Shown: one piece after another, positions 1 through 7,683 of the stretch
Position numbering within the stretch: the first letter of the stretch is position 1
Layout of the letters: every line of letters begins with the position of its first letter
Source of the DNA: Fervidibacter sp032160945
GTDB taxonomy: Bacteria; Armatimonadota; Fervidibacteria; Fervidibacterales; Fervidibacteraceae
NCBI GenBank assembly: GCA_032160945.1
Contig: JAVHTL010000001.1
DNA: 64,000 bases
Reading direction: 5' to 3' (one strand)
The notes under the pieces: model-generated
Seen by the model: the letters and a program-made list of their open reading frames with translations, nothing else
Told to the model about the DNA's origin: nothing
Databases searched by the model: none
Made by a program: the position numbers and the translations under genes

Positions 1-43
1 CCCCCCCCCCCCCACCACCCCCCCCCTTCCAACCCCCCCCCTC
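1..43. other. Poly-C tract at window edge
   Basis: Almost pure cytosine with a few A and T interruptions, directly before the tandem repeat that starts at 44. It could be genuine low-complexity sequence or an artefact at an assembly edge; the sequence alone cannot tell which. No gene is visible in it. Confidence 0.6.
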
Positions 44-340
44 TTTCCAAAATTTCGTCGGCATGGGACAGAGCCCATGCACTACAAAGGGGCTTCTATG
101 CCCTGACGACTTTCCAAAATTTCGTCGGCATGGGACAGAGCCCATGCACTACAAAGGGGCTTCCATGCCCTGACGACTTTCCAAAATTTCGTCTTATGTA
201 GGGCGGGGCTTCCATGCCCCGCCGACTTTCCAAAATTTCGTCAGCATGGGACAGAGCCCATGCACTACAAAGGGGCTTCTATGCCCTGACGACTTTCCAA
301 AATTTCGTCCGCATGGGACAGAGCCCATGCCCTACAAAGC
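44..340. repeat. Tandem repeat with internal palindromes, five units
   Basis: Units start at 44, 111, 178, 227 and 294, each opening with TTTCCAAAATTTCGTC. Four are about 67 bp and contain the hairpin GCATGGG-acaga-GCCCATGC followed by a second block (ggggcttctatgccctgacgac). The third is shortened to 49 bp and carries a variant hairpin (gggcggggcttccatgccccgcc). The last unit degrades into unique sequence near 340. There are no unique spacers, so it is not a CRISPR array. A related palindrome lies at 26526-26588, so this is probably a dispersed REP-like family. The 360-410 stretch before the first gene shows no further structure. Confidence 0.9.
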
Positions 341-410
341 CCACCAACAAACTCTTGAGTAAAGAGCGTTAGGTGTTATTATGGCAAAAAATTTGTTCAG
401 GTGAGCGGTG

Positions 411-1205
411 ATGGAGTGGCAAAAAGCATTAAGGCGAATTTGTTCTGACAGAAAAAGTAGCGCTTTTGTTCTGACGAAGAAATCAGTGCGGTTGTTGGCG
501 CGGATGGCGAAAAGCGGAATTGGAGCGACAAAGTTGGTTAAAGTGGCGGAGAAAATTTTCAACGCTCACCCAGCGATGGCTTCTGTTTGGCATATTGCCC
601 AAATAACCCACAAACTTGCGGGAAGCCCGAAAAACTTAATCTCAGCCCTTGAACAGTTCCTTGCAGACATGGAAGCGCATGCCAAAGCCTCAATTTCTCA
701 CGCCTCCGATTGGCTTCCTGAAGGCAAAATCTTAACCCATTCGTTCAGTTCCCTTGTGTTTCAATCGCTTATTTGTGCAAGCCAAAAGGAAAAAAGGTTT
801 GAGGTTATTTGCACCGCTTCTTTTCCAGGCGGTGAAGGTATTTTGCTGGCGAGAGAACTTGTTAAAGCAGGTATCAAGGTCAATCTCGTTTCGGACTTGC
901 AATCTTTTGTTTGGCTGACGCAATGTCAAGCCATGTTGATTGGCGCTGATGCTTGGTGCGAGGATGGTGTAGTGCACAAAGTGGGAACTCGTATTTTAGC
1001 CCTTTTCTCTCGTCAGTGGGGTCTGCCCGTTTGGAGCATTGGGACTTCAGAAAAGCGCTTGCCTGTTCGTTGGAGTGAGAGGATGAAGGGAGAAGCACCT
1101 TTGCTGGTTCGTGATGCAATTTCCCAAGACAGAACCCTTTACGACCTGACAGATTGGGAACTCATCACAGGTGTCATTGATGAATTTGGTGTGCATAGGC
1201 TTTGA
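411..1205 (+). CDS. eIF-2B alpha/beta/delta-like family protein
   Basis: A 264-residue member of the eIF-2B/MtnA/ribose-1,5-bisphosphate isomerase superfamily. The C-terminal half has the family layout: a Rossmann-like strand and Cys-containing loop (CTASFPGGEG), then a signature close to the usual GAD-x-NG-hxNKxGT, here IGADAW followed by GVVHKVGT. The N-terminal helical part is shorter and weakly conserved. Family members isomerise phosphorylated sugars, but the substrate cannot be read from this sequence. A separate true MtnA homologue lies at 34717-35766, so this paralogue probably acts on something else. GTG at 408 is an alternative start; ATG 411 is preferred. The next gene begins about 80 bp downstream on the same strand. 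Confidence 0.75.
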   Translation: MEWQKALRRICSDRKSSAFVLTKKSVRLLARMAKSGIGATKLVKVAEKIFNAHPAMASVWHIAQITHKLAGSPKNLISALEQFLADMEAHAKASISHASDWLPEGKILTHSFSSLVFQSLICASQKEKRFEVICTASFPGGEGILLARELVKAGIKVNLVSDLQSFVWLTQCQAMLIGADAWCEDGVVHKVGTRILALFSRQWGLPVWSIGTSEKRLPVRWSERMKGEAPLLVRDAISQDRTLYDLTDWELITGVIDEFGVHRL

Positions 1206-1288
1206 ACTCAACTTTGCTCGCAATGCGCATTCGTTCAATCCATGACACAATGATTTGGGCGCAACTCAATCCGAAGGGGGAGAAAGAA

Positions 1289-2149
1289 ATGAGGGCTATT
1301 TGTGGCATCATCTTTATCTCGCTGTTTGCCGTTGAACTTTTCGCCCAAAGGGATTGGGAAAACGCAATTAAGAGAGCAAAAGCGGAGCGGAAATATGTCC
1401 TCGCTTACTTTTACGACCCTGAATGCTTCGTTTGCCAACGATACGCTTCCCAGACTGTTGATAACCCTCAACTGGCAAGTCTTTTGCGAAAGTTTGTGGT
1501 CGTGAAGTTTAACTCCGAAAAAGAGAGGCAGAAATTGCGTGAGTTATTGCCTCGGCAAAATGAACCGTTTTTGCTGCCAGTCACAGTCATAGCCGACAGC
1601 AAAGGGAAAGTAGCCGACCTAATTGTCGGACACTTGAATGCTGATGCCTTCGCTGCTTTCCTGAAAGCCTTCCTCAGCGGGAAAAGAACTGATGCGGTTG
1701 AACACAAGTTGAAAGCGAACCCAAATGACCCAGCCACAGTTTACGAAGCAGCAGTTTGGTTTCTTGAGCGTGGCGACGGTCAACAGGGATTGCCTTTGGC
1801 TGAAAAACTTTTTCATATTGACCCTGAAAACAGGAAAGGTTTCCATGCGCCCATGAGACTTCATCTTGGTCTTTACTTTGCTACTCACCGAACGAAGCAG
1901 GCTCACCGAGCCATTGAGGAGTTTCGCAAAGTCATCAGCCAATTTCCGAACACAAGGGAGGCAGAGGAAAGCAGGTTCTACCTTGCAGTTACTCATCTGG
2001 CTCTGGGTCAAGATGAAGAAGCAAAAAAATTGCTCAGCGAGTTTCTGAAGAGGAGCAGGTCAAAAAATTTGAGGGAACAAGCCCAAAAACTCCTTCACTT
2101 CCTTGAAACTCAACCTCCCGCCGATTTGAGAAAGGGTGAAGGTAACTGA
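1289..2149 (+). CDS. Secreted thioredoxin-fold protein with TPR-like C-terminus
   Basis: Begins with a signal peptide (MRAICGIIFISLFAVELFAQ), so the periplasm or cell envelope is the expected location. Next comes a thioredoxin-like domain of the DUF255/thioredoxin_7 type with a CFVC redox motif about 30 residues after the signal peptide and a PVTVIADSKGK strand with the cis-Pro region. The last 150 residues are helical repeats resembling tetratricopeptides. ATG 1289 is chosen over the in-frame ATG at 1202 because it gives a clean signal peptide and has a purine-rich ribosome site (AAGGGGGAGAAAG) upstream. A role in disulphide or thiol chemistry is inferred from the CxxC. The stop abuts the start of the next gene, indicating one transcript. 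Confidence 0.75.
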   Translation: MRAICGIIFISLFAVELFAQRDWENAIKRAKAERKYVLAYFYDPECFVCQRYASQTVDNPQLASLLRKFVVVKFNSEKERQKLRELLPRQNEPFLLPVTVIADSKGKVADLIVGHLNADAFAAFLKAFLSGKRTDAVEHKLKANPNDPATVYEAAVWFLERGDGQQGLPLAEKLFHIDPENRKGFHAPMRLHLGLYFATHRTKQAHRAIEEFRKVISQFPNTREAEESRFYLAVTHLALGQDEEAKKLLSEFLKRSRSKNLREQAQKLLHFLETQPPADLRKGEGN

Positions 2150-2848
2150 ATGAGACGGGTGAAAGAGCGTGTTATGTCTGGTGGCATTTTCCTGCCACGA
2201 CTTCTTAATCGCCGTGAGCGGTTGAAGCGACGAGTTTGGCATTTGATGGAAGCAGCAGGCGTTTTGACTTTCCCCCTTGATGCTTTCGGCGAAGTCCCTA
2301 ATTTCATCGGAGCAGAAAGGGCAGCAGAGTTGCTGGCCCAGCAACCTGAATTTGAACGAGGGAAAGTGATTTTCGTCTCGCCTGACCATGTATTGCGAAG
2401 GGTCAGAGAATTGGTTTTGGAGCATGGGAAAATCCTTGCTGTCACTTTACCCCCACGATTGATGCGAAAAGGCAAAACTTTACTTTTGCAAATTGCCGAA
2501 AGGAAGGCTATCAAGGCAGCAGCCAATGTTGACAACTTTTTGCGATATGGTCAACGGCTCTTTCAGCCAATAGACCTTGCTGTCCTATCAAGCATCGTTG
2601 TTGACCGACAAGGCAACAGGCTTACGCTGGGGAAAAAATTTGGCGACCGAGAATGGCAAAGGCTTGTTGAATTTGGCTTCGTTCATGGCGGGACGAAGAT
2701 AGCCACAATCGTTCATCCACTTCAATTTGTTGATGACCTAAAAAGGTGGATTACCGACGAGGATGTCAAAGTTCACTTGATTGTGACAACAGAAGAAGTC
2801 ATCAGGCTGGACGGTGAAAAGGATGGAGTTTGTTCAAAGGTTGGTTGA
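2150..2848 (+). CDS. 5-formyltetrahydrofolate cyclo-ligase-like protein
   Basis: 232 residues resembling the MTHFS/5-FCL fold, especially the MTHFSD-type branch found in archaea and eukaryotes. Recognisable segments are FIGAERAAELLA, then a strand-loop VIFVSPDHVLRRVRE, and the TLPPRLMRKGKTLLLQ motif. True cyclo-ligases convert 5-formyl-THF to 5,10-methenyl-THF with ATP; this branch is less well characterised and may have another role. Start ATG 2150 follows directly on the upstream TGA (2147-2149). The 3' end overlaps the next gene. Fold assignment is fairly sure, reaction is not. Confidence 0.65.
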   Translation: MRRVKERVMSGGIFLPRLLNRRERLKRRVWHLMEAAGVLTFPLDAFGEVPNFIGAERAAELLAQQPEFERGKVIFVSPDHVLRRVRELVLEHGKILAVTLPPRLMRKGKTLLLQIAERKAIKAAANVDNFLRYGQRLFQPIDLAVLSSIVVDRQGNRLTLGKKFGDREWQRLVEFGFVHGGTKIATIVHPLQFVDDLKRWITDEDVKVHLIVTTEEVIRLDGEKDGVCSKVG

Positions 2849-4802
2849 TTTGTTTTTGTTCTCGCTGTGTTTTTTAGCGATTTTGAGTTTTGGTCTTGCC
2901 ATTACCCACAGGCTCTTACCCTTTGGTGTTTCACTTCTTGAGTTGCTTCCAATCTCTTTGGGCTTAGGGACAATTTTTGTCGCCTACGCAGTGCTCCTTC
3001 TGGGATTGCTGGGTTGGCTGCACAAAACTGTCCTTTACATCCTTCTCGGATTTTGCTACGCCGTCGGTTTCACCGAATTTGTGCTTTTTCAAAGAGCAAG
3101 TCAGTTTGCTGCGCCCTTTGATGAGGGATGGCGAGACATTCCCGTCTTGGAAAAAGTTTGGGTTTGGCTGGTTTTGGTTTTGAACTTTTTGGCGATGCTA
3201 CTTTGTTTTGTTCCGCCAACGCTTGAAATGGAGTGGGACAGTTTGTCTTACCACCTCGCTATCCCAAAACTTTACTGGCTTGAAGGGCGAATTCACTACA
3301 TCCCTTTTTCCCACCACGCTCAATTTCCCATGACGGCTCAAATGCTTTACCTGCTCGGTTTAGGGTTGAGGGGTTTGAAAAGCGCTGCTATCGCAAAACT
3401 TTTTCATTGGCTCTTTTTCCTCATTTGCCAAATGACATTGTTTTGCTGGGGAATTGCTGTTAAAGGGCGGAGTTTGAAATTGGGTTTGGTTGCTACTGTC
3501 TTCTTCGCATCGTTGCCTATTACCTTTTTTGAGGCGACAACCGCTTATGTTGACTTGGCGCTTACTGCCTACAGTTTGCTTTGCCTTTTCGCTCTCTCTC
3601 GCTTCCATTCCCAACCCAACGAGAAATGGTTGATCGTTGCAGGAATATTTGCTGGAGCGTCGGCAGGAACGAAATACACCGGCTTGCTCCTTATTGGCTT
3701 GCTGGTTCCGTTGGGAATTTGGGCGATGAAAAGAGCCGGTGCGCCAAGATGGTTTCATTTGGCGGTTGCCACTTTAATTGCTTTTATCATCGCATCACCT
3801 TGGTATGTTAAAAACTGGCTTTGGACAGGCAACCCCGTTTTCCCTTTCGCTTACGGGATTTTAGATGGCAAGAATTGGACAAAGGAAATGGCTCAAACCT
3901 ATACCATTTCAAACCGTGAATTTGGAGGCGGGAGAGATTTTTTGACTTTGCTTGCGATACCTTTCAACATGGCACTAAACGAGGTTCGCTTTGGCAATTG
4001 CGCCAGACAGTGGCTTGGAAGTTGTAAGCAAAAAGGCGAATGCAAGATGCAATGGAAGTGTGGTAAGTTTGATAACCAAGATTTGCCCACCCTCAGCATT
4101 AGTTTTCTTCCGCTTGCCCTTATGCCGACATCAATGCTCGCAATTGCATTTGAGACTTTGCCCTTTGCTGTAAGCGTCCCTATTCTCGCCATGTTAGGTT
4201 GGTTTGCTTGGTGGCTTTTGGAAGCCCAATATTTGCGCTACTTGCTTCCAGCACTTGGTTGCCTCTCGGTTTTCATCGGTTGGGGTGCAACCAAATGGCT
4301 TAGGTCAGGGTTATTGACAACCGTCATAACCCGCATCACTATTTCTGCTGGTCTCGTGTATGCGATTTTTGTCGCTCTATGGCAAGCCACAACGCTCACG
4401 CCTTTGCCCGTCGCTGTCGGGTTAGTTTCAAATGAGGAATTTTTGCGGATAGCAGAGCCAACATACAAAGTGTCGGAATTCGTCAACAAAGCGCTGCCAA
4501 GGCGCTCTGTCATAGCGACATACGGAATGCCCTTGGGCTTTTACTTTGACCGAAAATACTTTTGGGCTGATAGCGGACACAACAGGTTGATACGATACGA
4601 AAGCATAAGAAGTGCTCGTGACTTGATTTGTGAATGGAAGCGCCTTGGCGTCACTCATGTCGTAATTGATTGGCAATTCATCCCGAAAGAAAGCGACTTG
4701 TGGCGCTGGATTTCGGAAGGGCAAAGGCAGGGGCTGTTGGAGCAGTTGTGGAGAGAGGGGACAAAAGAGATTTTGTCGGTGGGAAGGAGGTTAAGCGAAT
4801 GA
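2823..4802 (+). CDS. Multi-pass membrane protein, GT-C (family 39-like) glycosyltransferase
   Basis: 659 residues with about a dozen hydrophobic segments in the inner membrane. An acidic loop after the third segment (EMEWDSLSYHL) matches the position of the catalytic Asp in GT-C enzymes that move sugars from polyprenyl-phosphate donors, and it is followed by an aromatic helix (FPMTAQMLYLLGLGL). The C-terminal 120 residues form a small soluble domain, as in ArnT/PMT-like proteins. The acceptor is unknown; cell-envelope or glycoprotein decoration is likely. ATG 2823 (or GTG 2814) overlaps the end of the preceding gene, and the stop overlaps the next start as ATGA, so these genes are translationally coupled. 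Confidence 0.7.
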   Translation: MEFVQRLVDLFLFSLCFLAILSFGLAITHRLLPFGVSLLELLPISLGLGTIFVAYAVLLLGLLGWLHKTVLYILLGFCYAVGFTEFVLFQRASQFAAPFDEGWRDIPVLEKVWVWLVLVLNFLAMLLCFVPPTLEMEWDSLSYHLAIPKLYWLEGRIHYIPFSHHAQFPMTAQMLYLLGLGLRGLKSAAIAKLFHWLFFLICQMTLFCWGIAVKGRSLKLGLVATVFFASLPITFFEATTAYVDLALTAYSLLCLFALSRFHSQPNEKWLIVAGIFAGASAGTKYTGLLLIGLLVPLGIWAMKRAGAPRWFHLAVATLIAFIIASPWYVKNWLWTGNPVFPFAYGILDGKNWTKEMAQTYTISNREFGGGRDFLTLLAIPFNMALNEVRFGNCARQWLGSCKQKGECKMQWKCGKFDNQDLPTLSISFLPLALMPTSMLAIAFETLPFAVSVPILAMLGWFAWWLLEAQYLRYLLPALGCLSVFIGWGATKWLRSGLLTTVITRITISAGLVYAIFVALWQATTLTPLPVAVGLVSNEEFLRIAEPTYKVSEFVNKALPRRSVIATYGMPLGFYFDRKYFWADSGHNRLIRYESIRSARDLICEWKRLGVTHVVIDWQFIPKESDLWRWISEGQRQGLLEQLWREGTKEILSVGRRLSE

Positions 4803-5542
4803 AGGAGCAAAATTGGCGTGAAGAGCGCATTTTGAACCAGTGTTGGGAGTTGTTGGAGCATTGCTTTTACGAACAATGGGTTCACGGCACTTTGTGGTGC
4901 CTTGTAGGGCTTATCGGTTTAGCCGTTGCTTTAATTCCTGGTCACGGTTGGCTTTTTGTCTCAACGAGATTAACATTGGCAGCGATAGTGCTCGGCTTTG
5001 GGTTGAGTTTCATCAAAGCGTTGAGCCTTCAACAAATGGTCCAAAAATCTCCCAAAGCCTTCGTGAGCATATTCGCTGGCAAGCGGTGCAATATCTCAGG
5101 GGTAAAGCGATACAAGGTCTTTTTGGGTTTGATGGAAGGCGGTTTCGTTTTGGTTGAATGTCTTGTCCTTTTCGGATTGTTGGGACTTTCAACCACTGTC
5201 GCAACAGTTCCAGTAAAAGGGACAGGAAAATGGCTATTGGCAGCAGTGCTTTGGGTTTATGGATTTTTCGCTTTGGCTTTCGGCATCAGAAACATGGCTA
5301 CCGCTCTGGCTTGGAGTTACTGGCTTCGTTCCAAACTTGAGTATTCGCTGAACTGGCAAGGGGCAAATTGGCTTTTAGCGAGTGGACAATGGATGCTGAC
5401 GAGGTTCAACCTTCTAAGACCGAAAGTCAAACCAAGATTAAATGACCATCGTTTCCCTTCAGTCTGGCAAGTTTTGTTGCTGTGCTTAATTTTGATGGTG
5501 ATGATTTTTGCCCTGACTTTGGCAGCATTGACACTTAGCTGA
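4799..5542 (+). CDS. Integral membrane protein of unknown function
   Basis: 247 residues with roughly five transmembrane stretches: two near residues 30-75, two around 110-170, and one at the extreme C-terminus. Charged loops lie between them. No family motif is recognised. The start is the ATG that overlaps the upstream stop (ATGA at 4799-4802). A longer in-frame opening from 4670 lies entirely inside the previous gene and is not needed. It is flanked by two GT-C-like membrane proteins, which suggests a part in the same envelope glycan process, but that is inference from position only. Confidence 0.65.
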   Translation: MKEQNWREERILNQCWELLEHCFYEQWVHGTLWCLVGLIGLAVALIPGHGWLFVSTRLTLAAIVLGFGLSFIKALSLQQMVQKSPKAFVSIFAGKRCNISGVKRYKVFLGLMEGGFVLVECLVLFGLLGLSTTVATVPVKGTGKWLLAAVLWVYGFFALAFGIRNMATALAWSYWLRSKLEYSLNWQGANWLLASGQWMLTRFNLLRPKVKPRLNDHRFPSVWQVLLLCLILMVMIFALTLAALTLS

Positions 5543-5555
5543 TGAGGCTACCGCC

Positions 5556-6977
5556 ATGCGCCGAAAACTACTGTTGGCATTGGCAATTTTGCTGGCAATT
5601 CACTTTTTCGCCGCTACCGCATATTTGTTTCGCTTTCCTGCTTGGCGTGCGCCCGATGAAGGTGCTCACTTCGCTTACATACAATACCTTCGCCAAAACG
5701 GGAAATTGCCAGTTTTCTATGGCAAGCATAAAGGCATATACGAGGCTCATCAGCCACCACTTTACTACCTGACAGCACTACCTTTTGTCGCTCCATTTAG
5801 TAATGGGCAAAATTTGACAGCCCTTTACTTAGCCCGCTTCGTTTCAACTTTTTGGGGCGCTATCGTTGTTGTGACTGCTTTCTTTCTGGCGTTCCAATTG
5901 AAAAGAGACGAGCAGGCAAACCTACCCATCGCTTTTTTGTCTGGTGTTTTCGCCGCACTCTTGCCCGTTCACCTTCTCGTTTGTTCATCTGCAGGTAACG
6001 ATGCAACGGCAGGGGCAACTTCAGGGATGATACTTTTTTGGCTTTGCCAAATTTGCCTTCTTAGAGAGCGAACGGAGCGACAAAAATTGCGAGATGCGGC
6101 AATTGCTGGTCTTTTGAGCGGGGTTTCGTTGTTGGCGAAAAGCAGCAACATCGTCCTGTTGCCTTTAGCCCTCATCGCCATCGCTTTGACATCAACCCAA
6201 AGGGAGAAGAAAACTGCAAAGCCTTTCATTTCAGCGAAAAGGAAACAAAAAGTTTCCAACCAATCCGTTCAAGTCCGCTCCCCGTTCCCTATTCCCCCAT
6301 TTTTACTTCTCCCCGCCGTTACGCTTTTCACTTTTGTCCTCACTGCGGGATGGTGGCTTTGGCGCAACATGGTTCTTTACGGCGACCCGTTGGCGGTTCA
6401 GGCTTTTCTGGAAGGATTCAAAGATTCGCCAAAACCAAGGGACTTTCTTGACCCCAGTGGTCGCTATGCCAAATATGGTGCGATGCCTTTGACAAATTAC
6501 ATCGTTTGGGTTGCTCAAATCACTCTGTTCACATGGCTTGGAATTTACGGCGAACCAAACGAAGCGGTTAAAGGTTTGGCTCGGCTTTTTGAAGGCAATG
6601 AGCCAGATTGGGTTTGGGTTCTCGCTGCGACGCTAATTGGCGTTGTGGCTCTGGTCGCAATTGCTTTAGGCTGCATTGAAAGTTGTCGCCAGTTTGCAGA
6701 TGCTTTGAAACAGAAACAATGGCAAATCTCTTTCGCTTATGCCTTGCCCATTCTTTTGCTTCTTTTCGTTTTCGCCGAATTCGTTCAATTCAACTTCCAC
6801 TTCTTCCAAGCCCAATCCAGATACTTTTATCCAGCCCACGCAATTATGGCTTACTTGTTTGCTGTTGGGGTTTACCGTGTTGTTACCAACAGATGGGCAT
6901 GGCATGCTGTTTTCGTCGGCTCAGCCTTACTTTCCTTCCTCTCATGGCTTGTCTGGTGGAAGTGGGCATCTCTTTGA
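5556..6977 (+). CDS. DUF2142/GT-C-like membrane glycosyltransferase
   Basis: 473 residues, about ten to twelve transmembrane helices. The first periplasmic loop has the family hallmark APDEGAHFAYIQYLRQNGKLP followed by HQPPLYY; the Asp-Glu pair corresponds to the catalytic acidic residue of polyprenyl-sugar-dependent GT-C enzymes. The protein probably transfers a sugar on the outer face of the inner membrane; donor and acceptor are unknown. A central loop (QVRSPFPIPP, about residues 239-249) is encoded by a run of heptanucleotide repeats at 6274-6301, listed separately. It starts 13 bp after the preceding gene on the same strand. Confidence 0.7.
   Translation: MRRKLLLALAILLAIHFFAATAYLFRFPAWRAPDEGAHFAYIQYLRQNGKLPVFYGKHKGIYEAHQPPLYYLTALPFVAPFSNGQNLTALYLARFVSTFWGAIVVVTAFFLAFQLKRDEQANLPIAFLSGVFAALLPVHLLVCSSAGNDATAGATSGMILFWLCQICLLRERTERQKLRDAAIAGLLSGVSLLAKSSNIVLLPLALIAIALTSTQREKKTAKPFISAKRKQKVSNQSVQVRSPFPIPPFLLLPAVTLFTFVLTAGWWLWRNMVLYGDPLAVQAFLEGFKDSPKPRDFLDPSGRYAKYGAMPLTNYIVWVAQITLFTWLGIYGEPNEAVKGLARLFEGNEPDWVWVLAATLIGVVALVAIALGCIESCRQFADALKQKQWQISFAYALPILLLLFVFAEFVQFNFHFFQAQSRYFYPAHAIMAYLFAVGVYRVVTNRWAWHAVFVGSALLSFLSWLVWWKWASL
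6274..6301. repeat. Heptanucleotide repeat run inside a coding region
   Basis: Four imperfect 7-mers in register: TCCGCTC, CCCGTTC, CCTATTC, CCCCATT. They translate in frame to the Pro-rich loop SPFPIPP of the surrounding membrane protein. The same CCC-based heptad pattern recurs at 36454, 36659, 36851, 59373 and 62312. Confidence 0.65.
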
Positions 6978-7095
6978 ATTGAGCCTTTTTCAACTCATGC
7001 CCCCTTCAGTCTTGCAAAAATTCTTCAACCTTGCTCCCCTCGCTTTTTGTTGTCAAACTCTTTGCGACGATTAAATTCATCGGAGTGAGAATTTG

Positions 7096-7629
7096 ATGGC
7101 TCGTTCGCTTTTGAGATGGCTACTTGGTTTTGTTTGCCCAGATTGGCATTTTGCCAAAATTACTAATGTCCCTTTAACAAAACTTTGGGAAAACGGCATC
7201 CGTGTTATTTTCGTTGACTTAGACAACACCATTGCTGCTTGGGGAAGCAATGAAGTTAGCGAGCCAATTAAGCGTTGGGTTGAAGAAGCGAAAGGAAAAG
7301 GCTTTCAAGTGGTGATTGTTTCAAATGCAGCCTTTCCCAAACGGGTTATTCATGTGGCAGAAAAATTGGGCATCGTTGGCATTGCTGCTGCAGGCAAGCC
7401 TCGCCGCTTCGTTTTCCTCCGTTATCTGAAGTGGAAGGAATTGACACCACAGCAAGCAGTCATGATTGGTGACCAAATTTTTACTGACATTTTGGCTGCA
7501 AAGCGAGTTGGCATGAAAGCCATTCTCGTTGAACCTTTGACAAAGCGAAGGTTCATCTTCGGGCAAATACAACGCCCTTTGGAATTCATCACCCTCAGGC
7601 TTTTGCGCCGCATGAAGTTGTTGCCTTAA
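7096..7629 (+). CDS. YqeG-family HAD IIIA-type phosphatase
   Basis: 177 residues, the usual length of the YqeG family. HAD motif I is FVDLDNTIAAW (nucleophile and acid/base Asp pair), motif II is the Ser in VIVSNA, a Lys follows in AAGKPRRF, and motif IV is VMIGDQIFTDILAAKRVGM. YqeG proteins are cytoplasmic phosphatases; yeast Gep4 of this family dephosphorylates phosphatidylglycerophosphate, so a role in phosphatidylglycerol synthesis is plausible but not shown. ATG 7096 is preferred to the overlapping TTG at 7093. It is preceded by a purine-rich site (GGAGTGAGA). It converges on the molybdenum hydroxylase operon with 54 bp between. Confidence 0.85.
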   Translation: MARSLLRWLLGFVCPDWHFAKITNVPLTKLWENGIRVIFVDLDNTIAAWGSNEVSEPIKRWVEEAKGKGFQVVIVSNAAFPKRVIHVAEKLGIVGIAAAGKPRRFVFLRYLKWKELTPQQAVMIGDQIFTDILAAKRVGMKAILVEPLTKRRFIFGQIQRPLEFITLRLLRRMKLLP

Positions 7630-7683
7630 GGGACTTGATGAAACCAGCCTGCTTTACCAAGAGCAGAAGAATTTCGTGCGACA

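Noticed and set aside
44..340. CRISPR array at the left end
   Set aside because: Units are 49-67 bp, each a near copy of the next with no unique spacers and no adjacent cas genes.
4670..4798. N-terminal extension of the membrane protein at 4799
   Set aside because: It lies wholly inside the preceding gene in another frame, and ATGA at 4799 gives a normal coupled start.
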